64,000 nucleotides of DNA from Pigmentiphaga sp033795525. GTDB lineage: Bacteria; Pseudomonadota; Gammaproteobacteria; Burkholderiales; Burkholderiaceae_B. This document shows, piece after piece, positions 47,257 through 55,936 of this stretch (position 1 is the stretch's first letter; every line of letters begins with the position of its first letter). Below the pieces are notes generated by a model. It did no database searches. It saw only the letters and a program-made list of their open reading frames with translations, and had not been told where the DNA came from. The position numbers were made by a program, and so were the translations under genes. The stretch is taken from NCBI RefSeq assembly GCF_033795525.1, contig NZ_JARYGM010000002.1, positions 744,001 to 808,000 of the forward strand. Reading direction: 5' to 3'.

Positions 47257-48351
47257 TTACGCCGCCTGCGGAAACCAGCGCAGCCGGCTCCAATCCAGGT
47301 CCAGTCCTACCGGGTGGCGGACCGGCATGCGCCTATCGGTCAACCATGCCAGTTCAAAGGCATTGTGATCGTCGCCGATACGCACGGTGGTGGCGTAGTG
47401 ACCACCGCGGAATCGCTGCGCGACGACGTAGCCGTGCAAAGTCTGGCGCTGGCCCGCTTTGAGCGCGCCATGAGGAATGAACAAATGACCGGCGCCCCCG
47501 GGCACACCGGACAGCGGCTCCGGGCAGTGCAGCTCCAGACCGCCGGACAGCCGCCATCCCCGCTCGGTGCGGACGCCATGGCGCAAGGCACCCAATTTCA
47601 GGAACTCCACGACATCGGGACTGGCCGGTTCCTGCACCAGCGATTCCGGCGGCGCCATCTGGCAGATCTTGCCGGCACGCATCACGGCGACCGTATCGGC
47701 CAGGGTGAAGGCTTCTTCGTGATCGTGAGTGACATAGACGGCGGTCGTTCCGAGCTCGCGCAGCAATTGGCCGATCTCGCCGCACAGGCTTTCGCGCAAA
47801 TCGCGGTCCAGATTGGAGAGCGGTTCGTCGAACAACAGCACGCGTGGACGCGCCACGATCGCACGCGCCAGGGCGACACGTTGCTGCTGCCCGCCCGACA
47901 GGCTCCCGGGCGCCCGCTCCTGGAATCCGGCCAGGCCCACGGTGTGCAGCGCGCGATCCACCAGCCTGGCCCGTTCGGCACGCGGCACGCCACGCATCTC
48001 CAATGGAAAGGCGACATTGGCGCCTACATCCATGTGCGGCCAGAGCGCGTAATCCTGGAACACCATGCCCAGGCCACGCTTCTCGGGAGGAACGAAGACG
48101 TGGTCATCCACCACCGTCACGCCGTCGATCGCGATGCGTCCGGCGCTAGGCCGGTTCAGCCCGGCCAGCAGCTTGAGCAGGGTCGTCTTGCCGCAACCGG
48201 ACGGACCGAGCAAGGCCAGGACCTGTCCCGGGTCCAGCCGGATATCGATGGAGTCCAGAACGACCTGGCCGCCGAAACGCTGCACCAGGCCCTCGATATC
48301 GATGGCGGCGCCGGATGATGAAGACGATGAAGGGAAGTACAAGTCGGGCAC
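47257..48351 (-). CDS. ABC transporter ATPase (FbpC/PotA type)
   Basis: 364-residue ATPase: Walker A GPSGCGKTT, VFQDYALWPHMDVGANVAFP, signature LSGGQQQRVALARAI, Walker B LLFDEPLSNLDR, and a C-terminal TOBE-like domain. The only sensible start is GTG at 48351, 15 bp from the metQ terminator U-tract and with no clear ribosome-binding site. Expression probably depends on a promoter overlapping that terminator or on readthrough. Confidence 0.87.
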   Translation of the reverse strand: MPDLYFPSSSSSSGAAIDIEGLVQRFGGQVVLDSIDIRLDPGQVLALLGPSGCGKTTLLKLLAGLNRPSAGRIAIDGVTVVDDHVFVPPEKRGLGMVFQDYALWPHMDVGANVAFPLEMRGVPRAERARLVDRALHTVGLAGFQERAPGSLSGGQQQRVALARAIVARPRVLLFDEPLSNLDRDLRESLCGEIGQLLRELGTTAVYVTHDHEEAFTLADTVAVMRAGKICQMAPPESLVQEPASPDVVEFLKLGALRHGVRTERGWRLSGGLELHCPEPLSGVPGGAGHLFIPHGALKAGQRQTLHGYVVAQRFRGGHYATTVRIGDDHNAFELAWLTDRRMPVRHPVGLDLDWSRLRWFPQAA

Positions 48352-48365
48352 GAGTCACACGAACG

Positions 48366-48410
48366 AAAAACGCCATGGCAACCGGATTCGGAAGAATCCG
48401 GCCATGGCGC
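48366..48410 (-). terminator. Rho-independent terminator after metQ
   Basis: On the minus strand, GCGCCATGGC pairs with GCCATGGCG, and an inner CGGATTC/GAATCCG stem with loop TTCC extends it. TTTTT follows. A textbook intrinsic terminator for metNIQ. Confidence 0.9.
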
Positions 48411-48490
48411 CGTAGCATCGTGTAAATACTATGTCTGCCCGATGACGGACTGATTACAGCGGCGCCCCCACTGCACCGCGTCGCGTGCGA

Positions 48491-49306
48491 TCAGAGCCCT
48501 TGCGGACGAACGTATCCGGGGAAGTCCTTGTCCAGCACATTCTTGAAGAACGGCGACTTGAACGCCGCGGCCAAGTCCTTGGCCCACGGCTTGCCCTGGT
48601 CCGCCCGGCGGATGGCCACGACTTGCTGGAACTGCACAGGCGGCGTCTCCAGCGCCACCGCGCTGGTCAGTTTCAGACCGGACGCAATCGCGAAGTTGCC
48701 CGGCACCACGGCAAACTCGACGTCGCCCACGGTGCGCGGCAGCTGTGCAGCTTCGACCGGCTGCAGCCGGATCTTCTTCGGGTTGCTCGCGAGGTCCTTC
48801 TCAGTCACCCGCAGCGGGTCCACATCGGATTTGACGGTAATCACGCGATTCTGCTGTAACAGCAACAAGGCGCGCGCCAGGTTGCTGGGATCGTTCGGCA
48901 GGGTGAAGCGATCCCCCTCCTGCACATCGGCCAGGCTCTTGCGTGACTTCGAATAAATACCCATGGGTGCGGTGGTGCTCTGCACCAGATCGACCAGGTC
49001 CAGCTTCTGGTCGGCCTTGAAGCGGTTCAGGTAGGCAATGTGCTGGAACAGGTTGGCATCGAGCGAGCCCTGCGCCAGCGCCAGGTTGGGCTGAACGTAG
49101 TCGTTGAACTCGACCAGCCTGACTTTATAGCCTTGCTTCTCGAGCTGCGGCACGATGCCGAGCTTGAGCACGTCGTAGTTGTAGCCGGCGGTCGCACCGA
49201 ACACCAGGTTCTTCTTGGCGGGATCGGCGGCGTGGACGGCAGCGGCCCCCAGGGCCAGGACGGCGGCGGCGGTACCGAGAATGACTTTGCGGCGAAGGAC
49301 GGACAT
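48491..49306 (-). CDS. metQ: Methionine ABC receptor MetQ (NlpA family)
   Basis: 271-residue substrate-binding protein of the MetQ/NlpA family: NLVFGATAGYNYDVLKLGI, YVQPNLALAQGSLDANLFQH, MGIYSKSRKSLADVQEGDRF. The leader ends ALGAAAVHAADPA, a signal-peptidase-I type site with no lipobox Cys, so it should be a soluble periplasmic protein, not a lipoprotein. Last gene of the metN-metI-metQ operon. The ligand may be methionine or a related compound. Confidence 0.9.
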   Translation of the reverse strand: MSVLRRKVILGTAAAVLALGAAAVHAADPAKKNLVFGATAGYNYDVLKLGIVPQLEKQGYKVRLVEFNDYVQPNLALAQGSLDANLFQHIAYLNRFKADQKLDLVDLVQSTTAPMGIYSKSRKSLADVQEGDRFTLPNDPSNLARALLLLQQNRVITVKSDVDPLRVTEKDLASNPKKIRLQPVEAAQLPRTVGDVEFAVVPGNFAIASGLKLTSAVALETPPVQFQQVVAIRRADQGKPWAKDLAAAFKSPFFKNVLDKDFPGYVRPQGL

Positions 49307-49370
49307 CGTCGGGATTCCTAGTAAATGAAGTTACCGGCACGGCGAACCGTGCCCTCGATAAACCGGACGG

Positions 49371-50033
49371 TCAACGCTTGTCCAGCTTATGGGCCAAGGC
49401 GTTGCCGCCGAACTGGATGATCTGCACCAGCACGATCAACAGCGCCACGGTAAGCAGCATGACGTCGGTCTGGAAGCGGTAGTAGCCGTAGCGTATGGCC
49501 AGGTCGCCGATGCCGCCCCCGCCCACCACGCCGGCAATGGCCGAATAAGACAGGAAGCTGACCGCAAACACCGTCAGGGCCAAAATAAGACCGGAACGGG
49601 CTTCGCGCACCAGCACCCTCCAGACGATCTGCAGCTCGGAAGCGCCCATGGCGTGGGCCGCCTCGATCACGCCCCGCGGCACCTCGCGGATGCTCTGCTC
49701 CACCAAGCGGGCAAAGTAAGGGATCGCGGCGACGGACAACGGCACTGCCGCCGCCAGCGGGCCGATCGAGGTCCCCACTACCACGCGCGTAATGGGAACG
49801 AGCGCCACCAGCAGAATGATGAACGGGAAGGAGCGGACGGTATTGACGATCCAGCTCAGCACCAGATAGGCAGGCCGGTTGTCCAGCGACTGCCCCGGCC
49901 CCAGCAGGAACAGCAGCACGCCCAGCGGGCCGCCCACGAGAATCGCCGCGGACAGGCCGATGCCCAGCATCAGGAAGGTCTGCCCAATGGCGACCCAGAG
50001 TTCGGGAAGAATGGCGAGAATGTTGTCGAACAT
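49371..50033 (-). CDS. metI: Methionine ABC permease MetI
   Basis: 220-residue permease with five predicted helices and the family's coupling loop GVIEAAHAMGASELQIVWRV. Also ARLVEQSIREVPRG and YSAIAGVVGGGGIGDLAIRY, typical of MetI. It begins 2 bp after metN, so the two are coupled; metQ follows after 64 bp. Confidence 0.93.
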   Translation of the reverse strand: MFDNILAILPELWVAIGQTFLMLGIGLSAAILVGGPLGVLLFLLGPGQSLDNRPAYLVLSWIVNTVRSFPFIILLVALVPITRVVVGTSIGPLAAAVPLSVAAIPYFARLVEQSIREVPRGVIEAAHAMGASELQIVWRVLVREARSGLILALTVFAVSFLSYSAIAGVVGGGGIGDLAIRYGYYRFQTDVMLLTVALLIVLVQIIQFGGNALAHKLDKR

Positions 50034-50035
50034 GG

Positions 50036-50881
50036 TCAGGCGGCGCGGGTAGTGGGTCCCGCTGCTTCAGCAATGCGGGCGGCGTGTTCCTTGAGTATGT
50101 CTTCGCGCACCTGCTCCTGGGCCAGCTCCCGGCCCAGGGCGCTGATGCGCGGCGTGGCGTGGTCGTCCACGTCGAAACGCTCGACGAGCCCGCCGTTCTC
50201 GAGCACCGCGACGTGGTCGCACAGCGCATGCACGACCGAGAGCTCGTGGGTCACGATGACGATGGTCACCCCCAGCCGCTGATTGATCTCGCGCAGCGTG
50301 TCGAGCACGGAGCGCGTGGTTTCGGTATCGAGCGCGGACGTCGGCTCGTCGCACAGCAGCACTTTGGGATGCGGCGCCAAGGCGCGCGCAATCGCAACCC
50401 GCTGCTTCTGCCCACCGGACAGCTGGGCGGGATAGTTGTGGATTTTATCGGTCAGCCCGACGACAGCCAGGCACTCGCGCACCCGCGCCTCGATCTCGGC
50501 CTTGCTGCGGTTGCCGTGCAAGCGGAGCGGAAAAGCGACGTTTTCGTAGACGCTGGCATTCTGCAGCAGATTGAACTGCTGGAAGATCATGCCTATGCCC
50601 TGACGCGTCTGCCGCAGTTCGTGCTTGGAAAGCCGGGTCAAGTCGCGACCGTCGACGAGCACCCTGCCGGCATCCGGGCGTTCCAACAGGTTGATCATGC
50701 GCAGCAAGGTGGACTTGCCCGCCCCGCTCTTGCCGATGAGGCCAAAAACGCGTCCCTCGGCCATGTCGAGCGACACCGATTTCACGGCCTCGAACGTGCG
50801 GCCATCAGGCAGCCTGAATGTCTTGCTGACCGCCTCCAGCCGGATAAGCGGCGCGGCGGAAGAAGAAGGATTCGAGTTCAT
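50036..50881 (-). CDS. metN: Methionine ABC ATPase MetN
   Basis: 281-residue ATPase with Walker A GKSGAGKST, MIFQQFNLLQNASVYENVAF (Q-loop region typical of MetN), signature LSGGQKQRVAIARAL, and Walker B VLLCDEPTSALD. The C-terminal part is shorter than the full ligand-sensing ACT/NIL domain of E. coli MetN (343 residues), so transinhibition by methionine is probably absent. The start is ATG at 50881; an in-frame start at 50962 lies in promoter-like sequence. The AT-rich region 50990-51055 upstream is the likely promoter area. Confidence 0.9.
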   Translation of the reverse strand: MNSNPSSSAAPLIRLEAVSKTFRLPDGRTFEAVKSVSLDMAEGRVFGLIGKSGAGKSTLLRMINLLERPDAGRVLVDGRDLTRLSKHELRQTRQGIGMIFQQFNLLQNASVYENVAFPLRLHGNRSKAEIEARVRECLAVVGLTDKIHNYPAQLSGGQKQRVAIARALAPHPKVLLCDEPTSALDTETTRSVLDTLREINQRLGVTIVIVTHELSVVHALCDHVAVLENGGLVERFDVDDHATPRISALGRELAQEQVREDILKEHAARIAEAAGPTTRAA

Positions 50882-51126
50882 AGAAAAGACAAGGCGGCTG
50901 GTTCTTGCGCGAGTATGCGCAAATCCGACGACCGCCGACTGTAGCACCGCAGTATGGGCCATCGACCCGCGGCGGGGAACGACACAATTTTGCTATGTAT
51001 ATTCTATTTCTTTATTAGCGAGAGTGAATTTCCTAAAAAATACACATAAGCGGCCCCGAGCGGCGAACCCGATGCGGCCCTGCGGATATTGTAGGAAGGC
51101 CTCGCGCCAGCAAAAATCACCGGCCG

Positions 51127-51163
51127 AAAAAAATCGCCGCCCCTGCAGACCAGGGACGGCGAT
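51127..51163 (-). terminator. Intrinsic terminator after tRNA-Cys
   Basis: On the minus strand a 13-bp stem ATCGCCGTCCCTG / CAGGGGCGGCGAT (one G-U pair), 5-nt loop, then seven T. It lies 11 bp downstream of the tRNA-Cys gene and ends its transcript before metN's upstream region. Confidence 0.88.
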
Positions 51164-51173
51164 TTTCTATAAC

Positions 51174-51247
51174 TGGAGGCGCGTGGCGGAGTCGAACCGC
51201 CCTCAACGGATTTGCAATCCGGTGCATAACCGCTTTGCTAACGCGCC
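51174..51247 (-). tRNA. tRNA-Cys(GCA)
   Basis: 74 nt with encoded CCA. Acceptor GGCGCGT pairs with ACGCGCC, discriminator U (the cysteine identity base). Anticodon loop TTGCAAA gives GCA. T-arm GGCGG-TTCGACT-CCGCC. Terminator directly downstream. Confidence 0.97.
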
Positions 51248-51402
51248 AGGAGAAACTGCAGATATCCAGGAAGGAAACCCAAACTCTACTACGGCCCTCC
51301 CAAAGAGCCAGCTATTCTACACCAAGCAGATAATCTGCGCGAGGGCCGCCTCGGCCGCTGGCCTGAGTCCCCGGGGGCGGCCCCGCCCGGATCGGCATCC
51401 GC

Positions 51403-51810
51403 CTACGGCTGCCCCTCGAAGGTCTCGACGTCATCGAGCGGCGGCAGCCAGTGGAAGCGGCGCTTGGCCCAGATCTGCCTGACCGGGCCGCCGAGTTCAT
51501 GGCGCTGTTTCAGCGCGCCGACACGCAACGAATAGCTCTGCGGATTCTCCACCGCCGACGAATAGACCGGCCCGCCGCAGTGGCCGCAAAAAGCGTGAAG
51601 GCGCCTGGCGCCGCTGTCGGCAACCTTGAGATATGTCTTCGGGGTTCCCTTCACGATGCGGAAACTCCCGGCCGGGGCAGGAATATTGACGCGAAAGACC
51701 GATCCGGACTGCATCTGGCAATCCGCGCAATGGCAGATCGCCATTGTGCCGGACTCGACCTGCGCCTCATAAACGATGGCTCCGCAATGACACTGGCCTT
51801 CGACTTTCAT
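51403..51810 (-). CDS. GFA (glutathione-dependent formaldehyde-activating-like) protein
   Basis: 135-residue zinc-binding protein of the GFA/CENP-V fold: GQCHCGAIVYEAQV, ICHCADCQMQSGSVFRVNI and AFCGHCGGPVYSS provide the Cys clusters for two zinc ions. Family members are linked to glutathione/formaldehyde chemistry, but most are uncharacterised. GGAGG lies 5 bp before the ATG at 51810. Confidence 0.88.
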   Translation of the reverse strand: MKVEGQCHCGAIVYEAQVESGTMAICHCADCQMQSGSVFRVNIPAPAGSFRIVKGTPKTYLKVADSGARRLHAFCGHCGGPVYSSAVENPQSYSLRVGALKQRHELGGPVRQIWAKRRFHWLPPLDDVETFEGQP

Positions 51811-51893
51811 GCATGCCTCCACGGTTTCATATCAACGTGGCCGAGCGGCTTTCATAGACCCAGCGATTCCCCGGCATACTGCCGGCAGGCATG

Positions 51894-51919
51894 AAAAAAG
51901 GGGCTTTCGCCCCTTTTTT
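51894..51919. terminator. Intrinsic terminator after tRNA-Gly
   Basis: AAAAAAGGGGC-TTTC-GCCCCTTTTTT forms an 11-bp stem with A and U tracts on both sides, so it can act in both directions. It lies 43 bp downstream of the leftward tRNA-Gly gene and upstream of the GFA gene. Confidence 0.9.
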
Positions 51920-51961
51920 AGCGATGCTACAGACTTGCCTGGAAGCCTGTAGATCTGAAAT

Positions 51962-52037
51962 TGGAGCGGGAAACGAGTCTCGAACTCGCGACCTCAACCT
52001 TGGCAAGGTTGCGCTCTACCAACTGAGCTATTCCCGC
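51962..52037 (-). tRNA. tRNA-Gly(GCC)
   Basis: 76 nt with encoded CCA. Acceptor GCGGGAA pairs with TTCCCGC; D-loop AGCTCAGTTGGTAGAGC; anticodon loop TTGCCAA gives GCC; T-arm CGAGT-TCGAGACTCG. A TATAGT (52085-52090, minus strand) about 48 bp upstream may be its -10 box. Confidence 0.97.
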
Positions 52038-52245
52038 AGATAAGCGCCGCGCCGCCTTCAAAGCGGTCTAACGCCAGGCGCAAAACTATACACGATTTTT
52101 TCTGGGCCTGCATCTCGCGCCGGCCACCTTGGTGCGGGCCTGCGGCAGACATTTTTTCGCCGTCCGCCCACGAAATTCTCTGCCTCGCCCATCCGCCTCG
52201 CTCTCTAACATCATGCATAGCGAATCGGAACCCGGAGCACCATCC

Positions 52246-53274
52246 ATGCTGCTGAGCGAGAATCCCGTATGGCGCCGTTTCTGGCATGCCATCATTCCGG
52301 TGGACCAGCTACGCGCCGGACCCAGGCCATTCCGCCTGCTGGGCGAGGACATCGTGGTGTTCCTGGACGAAGCCGGCAATCCTGTCGCACTGGCGGACCG
52401 CTGCCGGCACCGGACCACCAAGCTATCCAAGGGCTGGGTGGCCGACGGCCGGATTACGTGCGCCTACCATGGCTGGCAGTATGACGGCACGGGCCGACTG
52501 CGCGTCATCCCGCAGTACGACGCCGGCACGCCGGTCCCCGACGAGCGGGTACAGACCTTCCGCTGCCAGGCGCGGTACGGCTACGTGTGGGTCGCGCTGG
52601 ACGACCCAGTCAGCCCCCTCTTCGACATTCCGGAAGACCGGGATCCAGGCTTTCGGCGCATCCAGCAGTTCTACGATACGTGGGCCACTTCGCCCCTGCG
52701 GCTGATCGAGAACTCCTTCGACAATGCGCATTTCTCTTTCGTGCACAAGGGGACCTTTGGCAATATCGCCCGACCCAAGCCAGGTCGCTATGCCATTGGA
52801 GAAACCGAACAAGGTTTCTATGCCGAGGCCGTAACCGAAGCCCTGAATCCGCCCGCGGCGCACCCCGTCAGCGGATCGACCGCTCCCACGGTGGAGCGGC
52901 TACTGCGCAGCAGCTGGTACCTGCCCTTTGCTCGCCGCTTCGACATGGAATATGTCAGCGGCATCCGCCACATTATCTTCACCTACGCGACGCCCATCGA
53001 CGACAGCCACATTCAGGTCGCGCAGTTCCTTTATCGCAACGATACGGAAGCGCAATGCCCGGCGCAGCTGCTGGTGGATTGGGACGCGCGCATCTTTGCC
53101 GAAGACAAGGACGTCCTCGAGGCGACAGACCCCGACGTGCTGCTCGACGTGCGCGACCGCGGCGAGCTGCACATGCCCTCGGACCGCCCCAGCGTCATCA
53201 TGCGCAAGCGGCTGCATGCGCTCCTGGCGCAGTATCCGGCGCACCCGCCCTCCTCGGTACGGACCGCCGCCTAG
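52246..53274 (+). CDS. Rieske non-heme iron oxygenase (VanA/phthalate-dioxygenase-like)
   Basis: Oxygenase component that would hydroxylate or O/N-demethylate a substrate using electrons from a separate reductase. The 342-residue product has the Rieske [2Fe-2S] ligands Cys53, His55, Cys72 and His75 (CRHR...CAYH) and the mononuclear iron motif DNAHFSFVH (His162, His167). The ATG at 52246 follows GGAG; an earlier ATG at 52213 lacks one. First gene of the catabolic cluster. No ferredoxin or reductase gene is nearby. Confidence 0.88.
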   Translation: MLLSENPVWRRFWHAIIPVDQLRAGPRPFRLLGEDIVVFLDEAGNPVALADRCRHRTTKLSKGWVADGRITCAYHGWQYDGTGRLRVIPQYDAGTPVPDERVQTFRCQARYGYVWVALDDPVSPLFDIPEDRDPGFRRIQQFYDTWATSPLRLIENSFDNAHFSFVHKGTFGNIARPKPGRYAIGETEQGFYAEAVTEALNPPAAHPVSGSTAPTVERLLRSSWYLPFARRFDMEYVSGIRHIIFTYATPIDDSHIQVAQFLYRNDTEAQCPAQLLVDWDARIFAEDKDVLEATDPDVLLDVRDRGELHMPSDRPSVIMRKRLHALLAQYPAHPPSSVRTAA

Positions 53275-53295
53275 CCCGACCACCAGGAGAGCCAA

Positions 53296-54549
53296 TTGCC
53301 CAAGCTACACGAACACGCTGCCGTTCAGTGGCCGCCGGAAGGCGTCCGCCGGATCCCTTATGCGGTCTATTCCAGCCAGGAGATCTTCGACCGGGAACAG
53401 GAAGCCATCTTCCACGGACCGATCTGGCATTTTCTCGGGCTGGAAGCCCAGATACCCGATCCGGGCTGCTACGTGCTGGCCAGAATCGGTGCCACGCCGA
53501 TTCTGGTGGTACGCAACCACCAGGGCGGCATCAATGCCATGGTGAACCGGTGCTCCCACAAGGGTACGCCGCTGGCCTACATACCGGCAGGAAAGGTCAG
53601 GCGCTTCATGTGCATCTACCATAACTGGTGCTTCGACCTGGACGGCAACATGACGTCGGCCGCTTTCGAACGCGGCCTCGATGGCAAGGGCGGCATGGCG
53701 CCCACGTTCGACAAGGCCGAACACGGCTTGCACCGCCTGCGCGTCCATACTGCCCATGGGCTGATCTTCGGAACACTGAGCGAACAGACACCGCCTTTCG
53801 ACGAGTACCTCGGGGCAGACCTGGTCGCCAACATGGCCCGCGTATGCGGACGCCCGCTTCGGATACTCGGCCAGTACAGCCAGAAGCTGCATTCGAACTG
53901 GAAGCTGTACATCGAGAATGTCAAAGACCCCTATCACGCCTCCATCCTGCACGCCTTCAACGGCGTGATGAAGCAGGACCGCCTGACCATGGAGGGCGGC
54001 ATCGTGATGGGCGCGCGAGGTTGGTCGCATATCAGCTATTCCAAGATGTCCACCGATCGCGGCGACGAACATTACCGGACCGACGAACTGCGGTCTGCAT
54101 CGCTATCGGCTTACGGGTTTGGATTGCGCGATAAATCGATCACCGACGTCTGGGACGATTTCGGCGACGGCGTTAGCATGACCATCCAGACGGTCTTTCC
54201 CAATTTCGTGTTGCAGCAGCTTCGCAATTCTCTGGCGGTGCGCACCATCGTCCCGGTCGGCACGCACGAATCGGAACTGCGCTGGATCGCATTCGGCTAT
54301 GCCGACGACGACGAACGCAAGCACGCCGGGCGCCTCAAGCAGGCCAACATGATGGGCCCGGCCGGCTTCATCGCCATGGAGGACGGGATGATAGGCGGAC
54401 TGGTGCAGAAAGGCATCGCGGGAGACTTGGACAAGGCTGCTGTCATTGAGATGGGGGGACACGGCATCGATCCGATTCCCGGCTCCCGGCTTTCTGAAGG
54501 CAGCGTGCGGGGGTTCTGGACCGGGTACCGGGCGTTGATGGGACTCTGA
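53296..54549 (+). CDS. Ring-hydroxylating dioxygenase, alpha subunit
   Basis: 417-residue catalytic subunit. Rieske ligands Cys86, His88, Cys106 and His109 (CSHK...CIYH). The iron site NVKDPYHASILH has Asp211, His214 and His219. It starts at TTG (53296) with AGGAGA 5 bp upstream. The beta subunit gene follows 1 bp after its stop, so it forms an alpha-beta hydroxylase. It is distinct from the first Rieske protein, so the cluster encodes two separate oxygenation steps. Confidence 0.88.
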   Translation: MPKLHEHAAVQWPPEGVRRIPYAVYSSQEIFDREQEAIFHGPIWHFLGLEAQIPDPGCYVLARIGATPILVVRNHQGGINAMVNRCSHKGTPLAYIPAGKVRRFMCIYHNWCFDLDGNMTSAAFERGLDGKGGMAPTFDKAEHGLHRLRVHTAHGLIFGTLSEQTPPFDEYLGADLVANMARVCGRPLRILGQYSQKLHSNWKLYIENVKDPYHASILHAFNGVMKQDRLTMEGGIVMGARGWSHISYSKMSTDRGDEHYRTDELRSASLSAYGFGLRDKSITDVWDDFGDGVSMTIQTVFPNFVLQQLRNSLAVRTIVPVGTHESELRWIAFGYADDDERKHAGRLKQANMMGPAGFIAMEDGMIGGLVQKGIAGDLDKAAVIEMGGHGIDPIPGSRLSEGSVRGFWTGYRALMGL

Positions 54550-54550
54550 C

Positions 54551-55036
54551 ATGGACATGACGACATCGGCCGAGAGCCTGCTCGTCGCCGCGCGGCGGCT
54601 GATCTCCGACTACGCCTACGCCATCGACAACGGCGAAATCTCCCGGTGGCCCGCTTTCTTCACCGACCCGTGCTCATACCGCATCACGACGCGCGAGAAC
54701 GAGGCTATGCAAATGCCTTTGTCCATCATGCTGTGCGACAGTCAGGCTATGTTGTATGACCGGGTCGAAGCCATCGAACGCGCCAATATTTTCGAGCCGC
54801 ACTATTACCGCCACATGCTGGCCGATACCCGGATCCTGAAGCGCCGCCCCCGAGGGGTCACGGCGGAAACCGGCTTTCTGTGCGTACGGACCATGCTGGA
54901 CGGCGCCATGAACGTGTTTGCGGCCGGACGTTACCTGGACGACATACTGGTTCAGGGCGACGATTGTCTGTTCCGGTCGAGGACCGTGATCCTCGACTCC
55001 TCGCAAGTCGATACGCTGATCGCCATTCCGCTATGA
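54551..55036 (+). CDS. Ring-hydroxylating dioxygenase, beta subunit
   Basis: 161-residue NTF2/SnoaL-fold subunit that stabilises the alpha subunit. Conserved features include LISDYAYAIDNGEISRWPAF, RANIFEPHYYRHMLAD and the C-terminal strand region ILVQGDDCLFRSRTVILDSS. It overlaps the RraA-like gene by ATGA. Confidence 0.87.
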   Translation: MDMTTSAESLLVAARRLISDYAYAIDNGEISRWPAFFTDPCSYRITTRENEAMQMPLSIMLCDSQAMLYDRVEAIERANIFEPHYYRHMLADTRILKRRPRGVTAETGFLCVRTMLDGAMNVFAAGRYLDDILVQGDDCLFRSRTVILDSSQVDTLIAIPL

Positions 55037-55767
55037 CCGACGCCCCCGGCATCCTGGATCCGAGCACCCGCCAGCGGCTGCTCGCGTCCAGCGTTTCCAC
55101 GTTGACCACCTGCCTGTTCCGCGCCGGCCTTACCCGCTGCTGTCCCGTCGGCATCGGCCCCTTGTCTCCCGCGCAGCCGCGGATGGTCGGTCCGGCCTAT
55201 ACCTTGCGCTTTGTTCCCATGCGGGAAGACGCCGGCGGCATGGCGAGCTATGGCGGACGGCGCAACGTGCACCAGCAGGCCTTCGAAGAATGTCCGCCCG
55301 GCCACGTCCTGGTCCTGGACACGCGCGGCGAGATACGGGGCTGCTCCTGCGGCGATCTGCTGATAGGTCGGCTGAAGGCAAGAGGCTGCGCCGGCATCGT
55401 GACCGATGGCGGCTTCCGCGACAACCGGGACATTGCTTCGCTGGGCTTCCCGGCCTATCAGCGATGCCCCGTGCCGCCTCCCAGCTTCGGCTACTTGCAG
55501 GCCGTGGAAGCCGGCGTGCCGATAGGCTGTGGCGACGTTGCGGTATATCCGGGCGACGTTGTCGTGGGCGACGCAGACGGCGTGGTCTTCATTCCCGCCC
55601 ATCTCGTGGACGAAATCGCCCGGCAGGCCTACGAACAAACTTGCTATGAAGCGTTCGCCTCAGAGGAAGTCGCGCGCGGACGCAGCATCATCGGGTTGTA
55701 TCCGCCCACCGAAACTTCGCAGGCCGACTTCCAGGCTTGGCGGGAGCGCAATGATGAACGACCGTGA
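55033..55767 (+). CDS. RraA-family (HMG aldolase-like) protein
   Basis: 244-residue protein of the RraA fold. Catalytic members are 4-hydroxy-4-methyl-2-oxoglutarate aldolases or oxaloacetate decarboxylases; other members regulate RNase E. The metal/substrate motif IVTDGGFRDN (Arg-Asp pair) and GDVAVYPGDVVVGDADGVVF are intact. The cluster context favours a catabolic lyase acting late in ring breakdown. The ATG at 55033 overlaps the beta-subunit stop. Confidence 0.84.
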   Translation: MTDAPGILDPSTRQRLLASSVSTLTTCLFRAGLTRCCPVGIGPLSPAQPRMVGPAYTLRFVPMREDAGGMASYGGRRNVHQQAFEECPPGHVLVLDTRGEIRGCSCGDLLIGRLKARGCAGIVTDGGFRDNRDIASLGFPAYQRCPVPPPSFGYLQAVEAGVPIGCGDVAVYPGDVVVGDADGVVFIPAHLVDEIARQAYEQTCYEAFASEEVARGRSIIGLYPPTETSQADFQAWRERNDERP

Positions 55768-55936
55768 TACGCCGGCGGAGCTTTCTGCCGCAGCCCGCCG
55801 ACTGAGCGAGATGCTGGCTACCCGGGGAATTGCGATTTCCGTCGCACGGGCCGAAGAGCTGGCCTTGGCCACAGAGCGAGTCGAGCGAATGGCCACCACG
55901 GTTCGCGCCGCGGCCCGGCCCCCTGTCGAGCCATGA
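55754..55936 (+). CDS. AtzG-like small amidase partner (DUF4089-like)
   Basis: 60-residue helical protein (TPAELSAAARRLSEMLATRG; ALATERVERMATTVRAAARP; end RPPVEP). It has the size, pattern and position of AtzG, the GatC-like subunit that binds the amidase AtzE. It overlaps the RraA stop by 14 bp, and its TGA overlaps the amidase ATG (ATGA). A start at 55751 is also possible. Function as the amidase's obligate partner is inferred. Confidence 0.72.
   Translation: MNDRDTPAELSAAARRLSEMLATRGIAISVARAEELALATERVERMATTVRAAARPPVEP

Noticed and set aside
50882..51126. SAM riboswitch or MetJ-type sites upstream of metN
   Set aside because: No recognisable S-box fold or AGACGTCT-like repeats; only an AT-rich promoter-like stretch.
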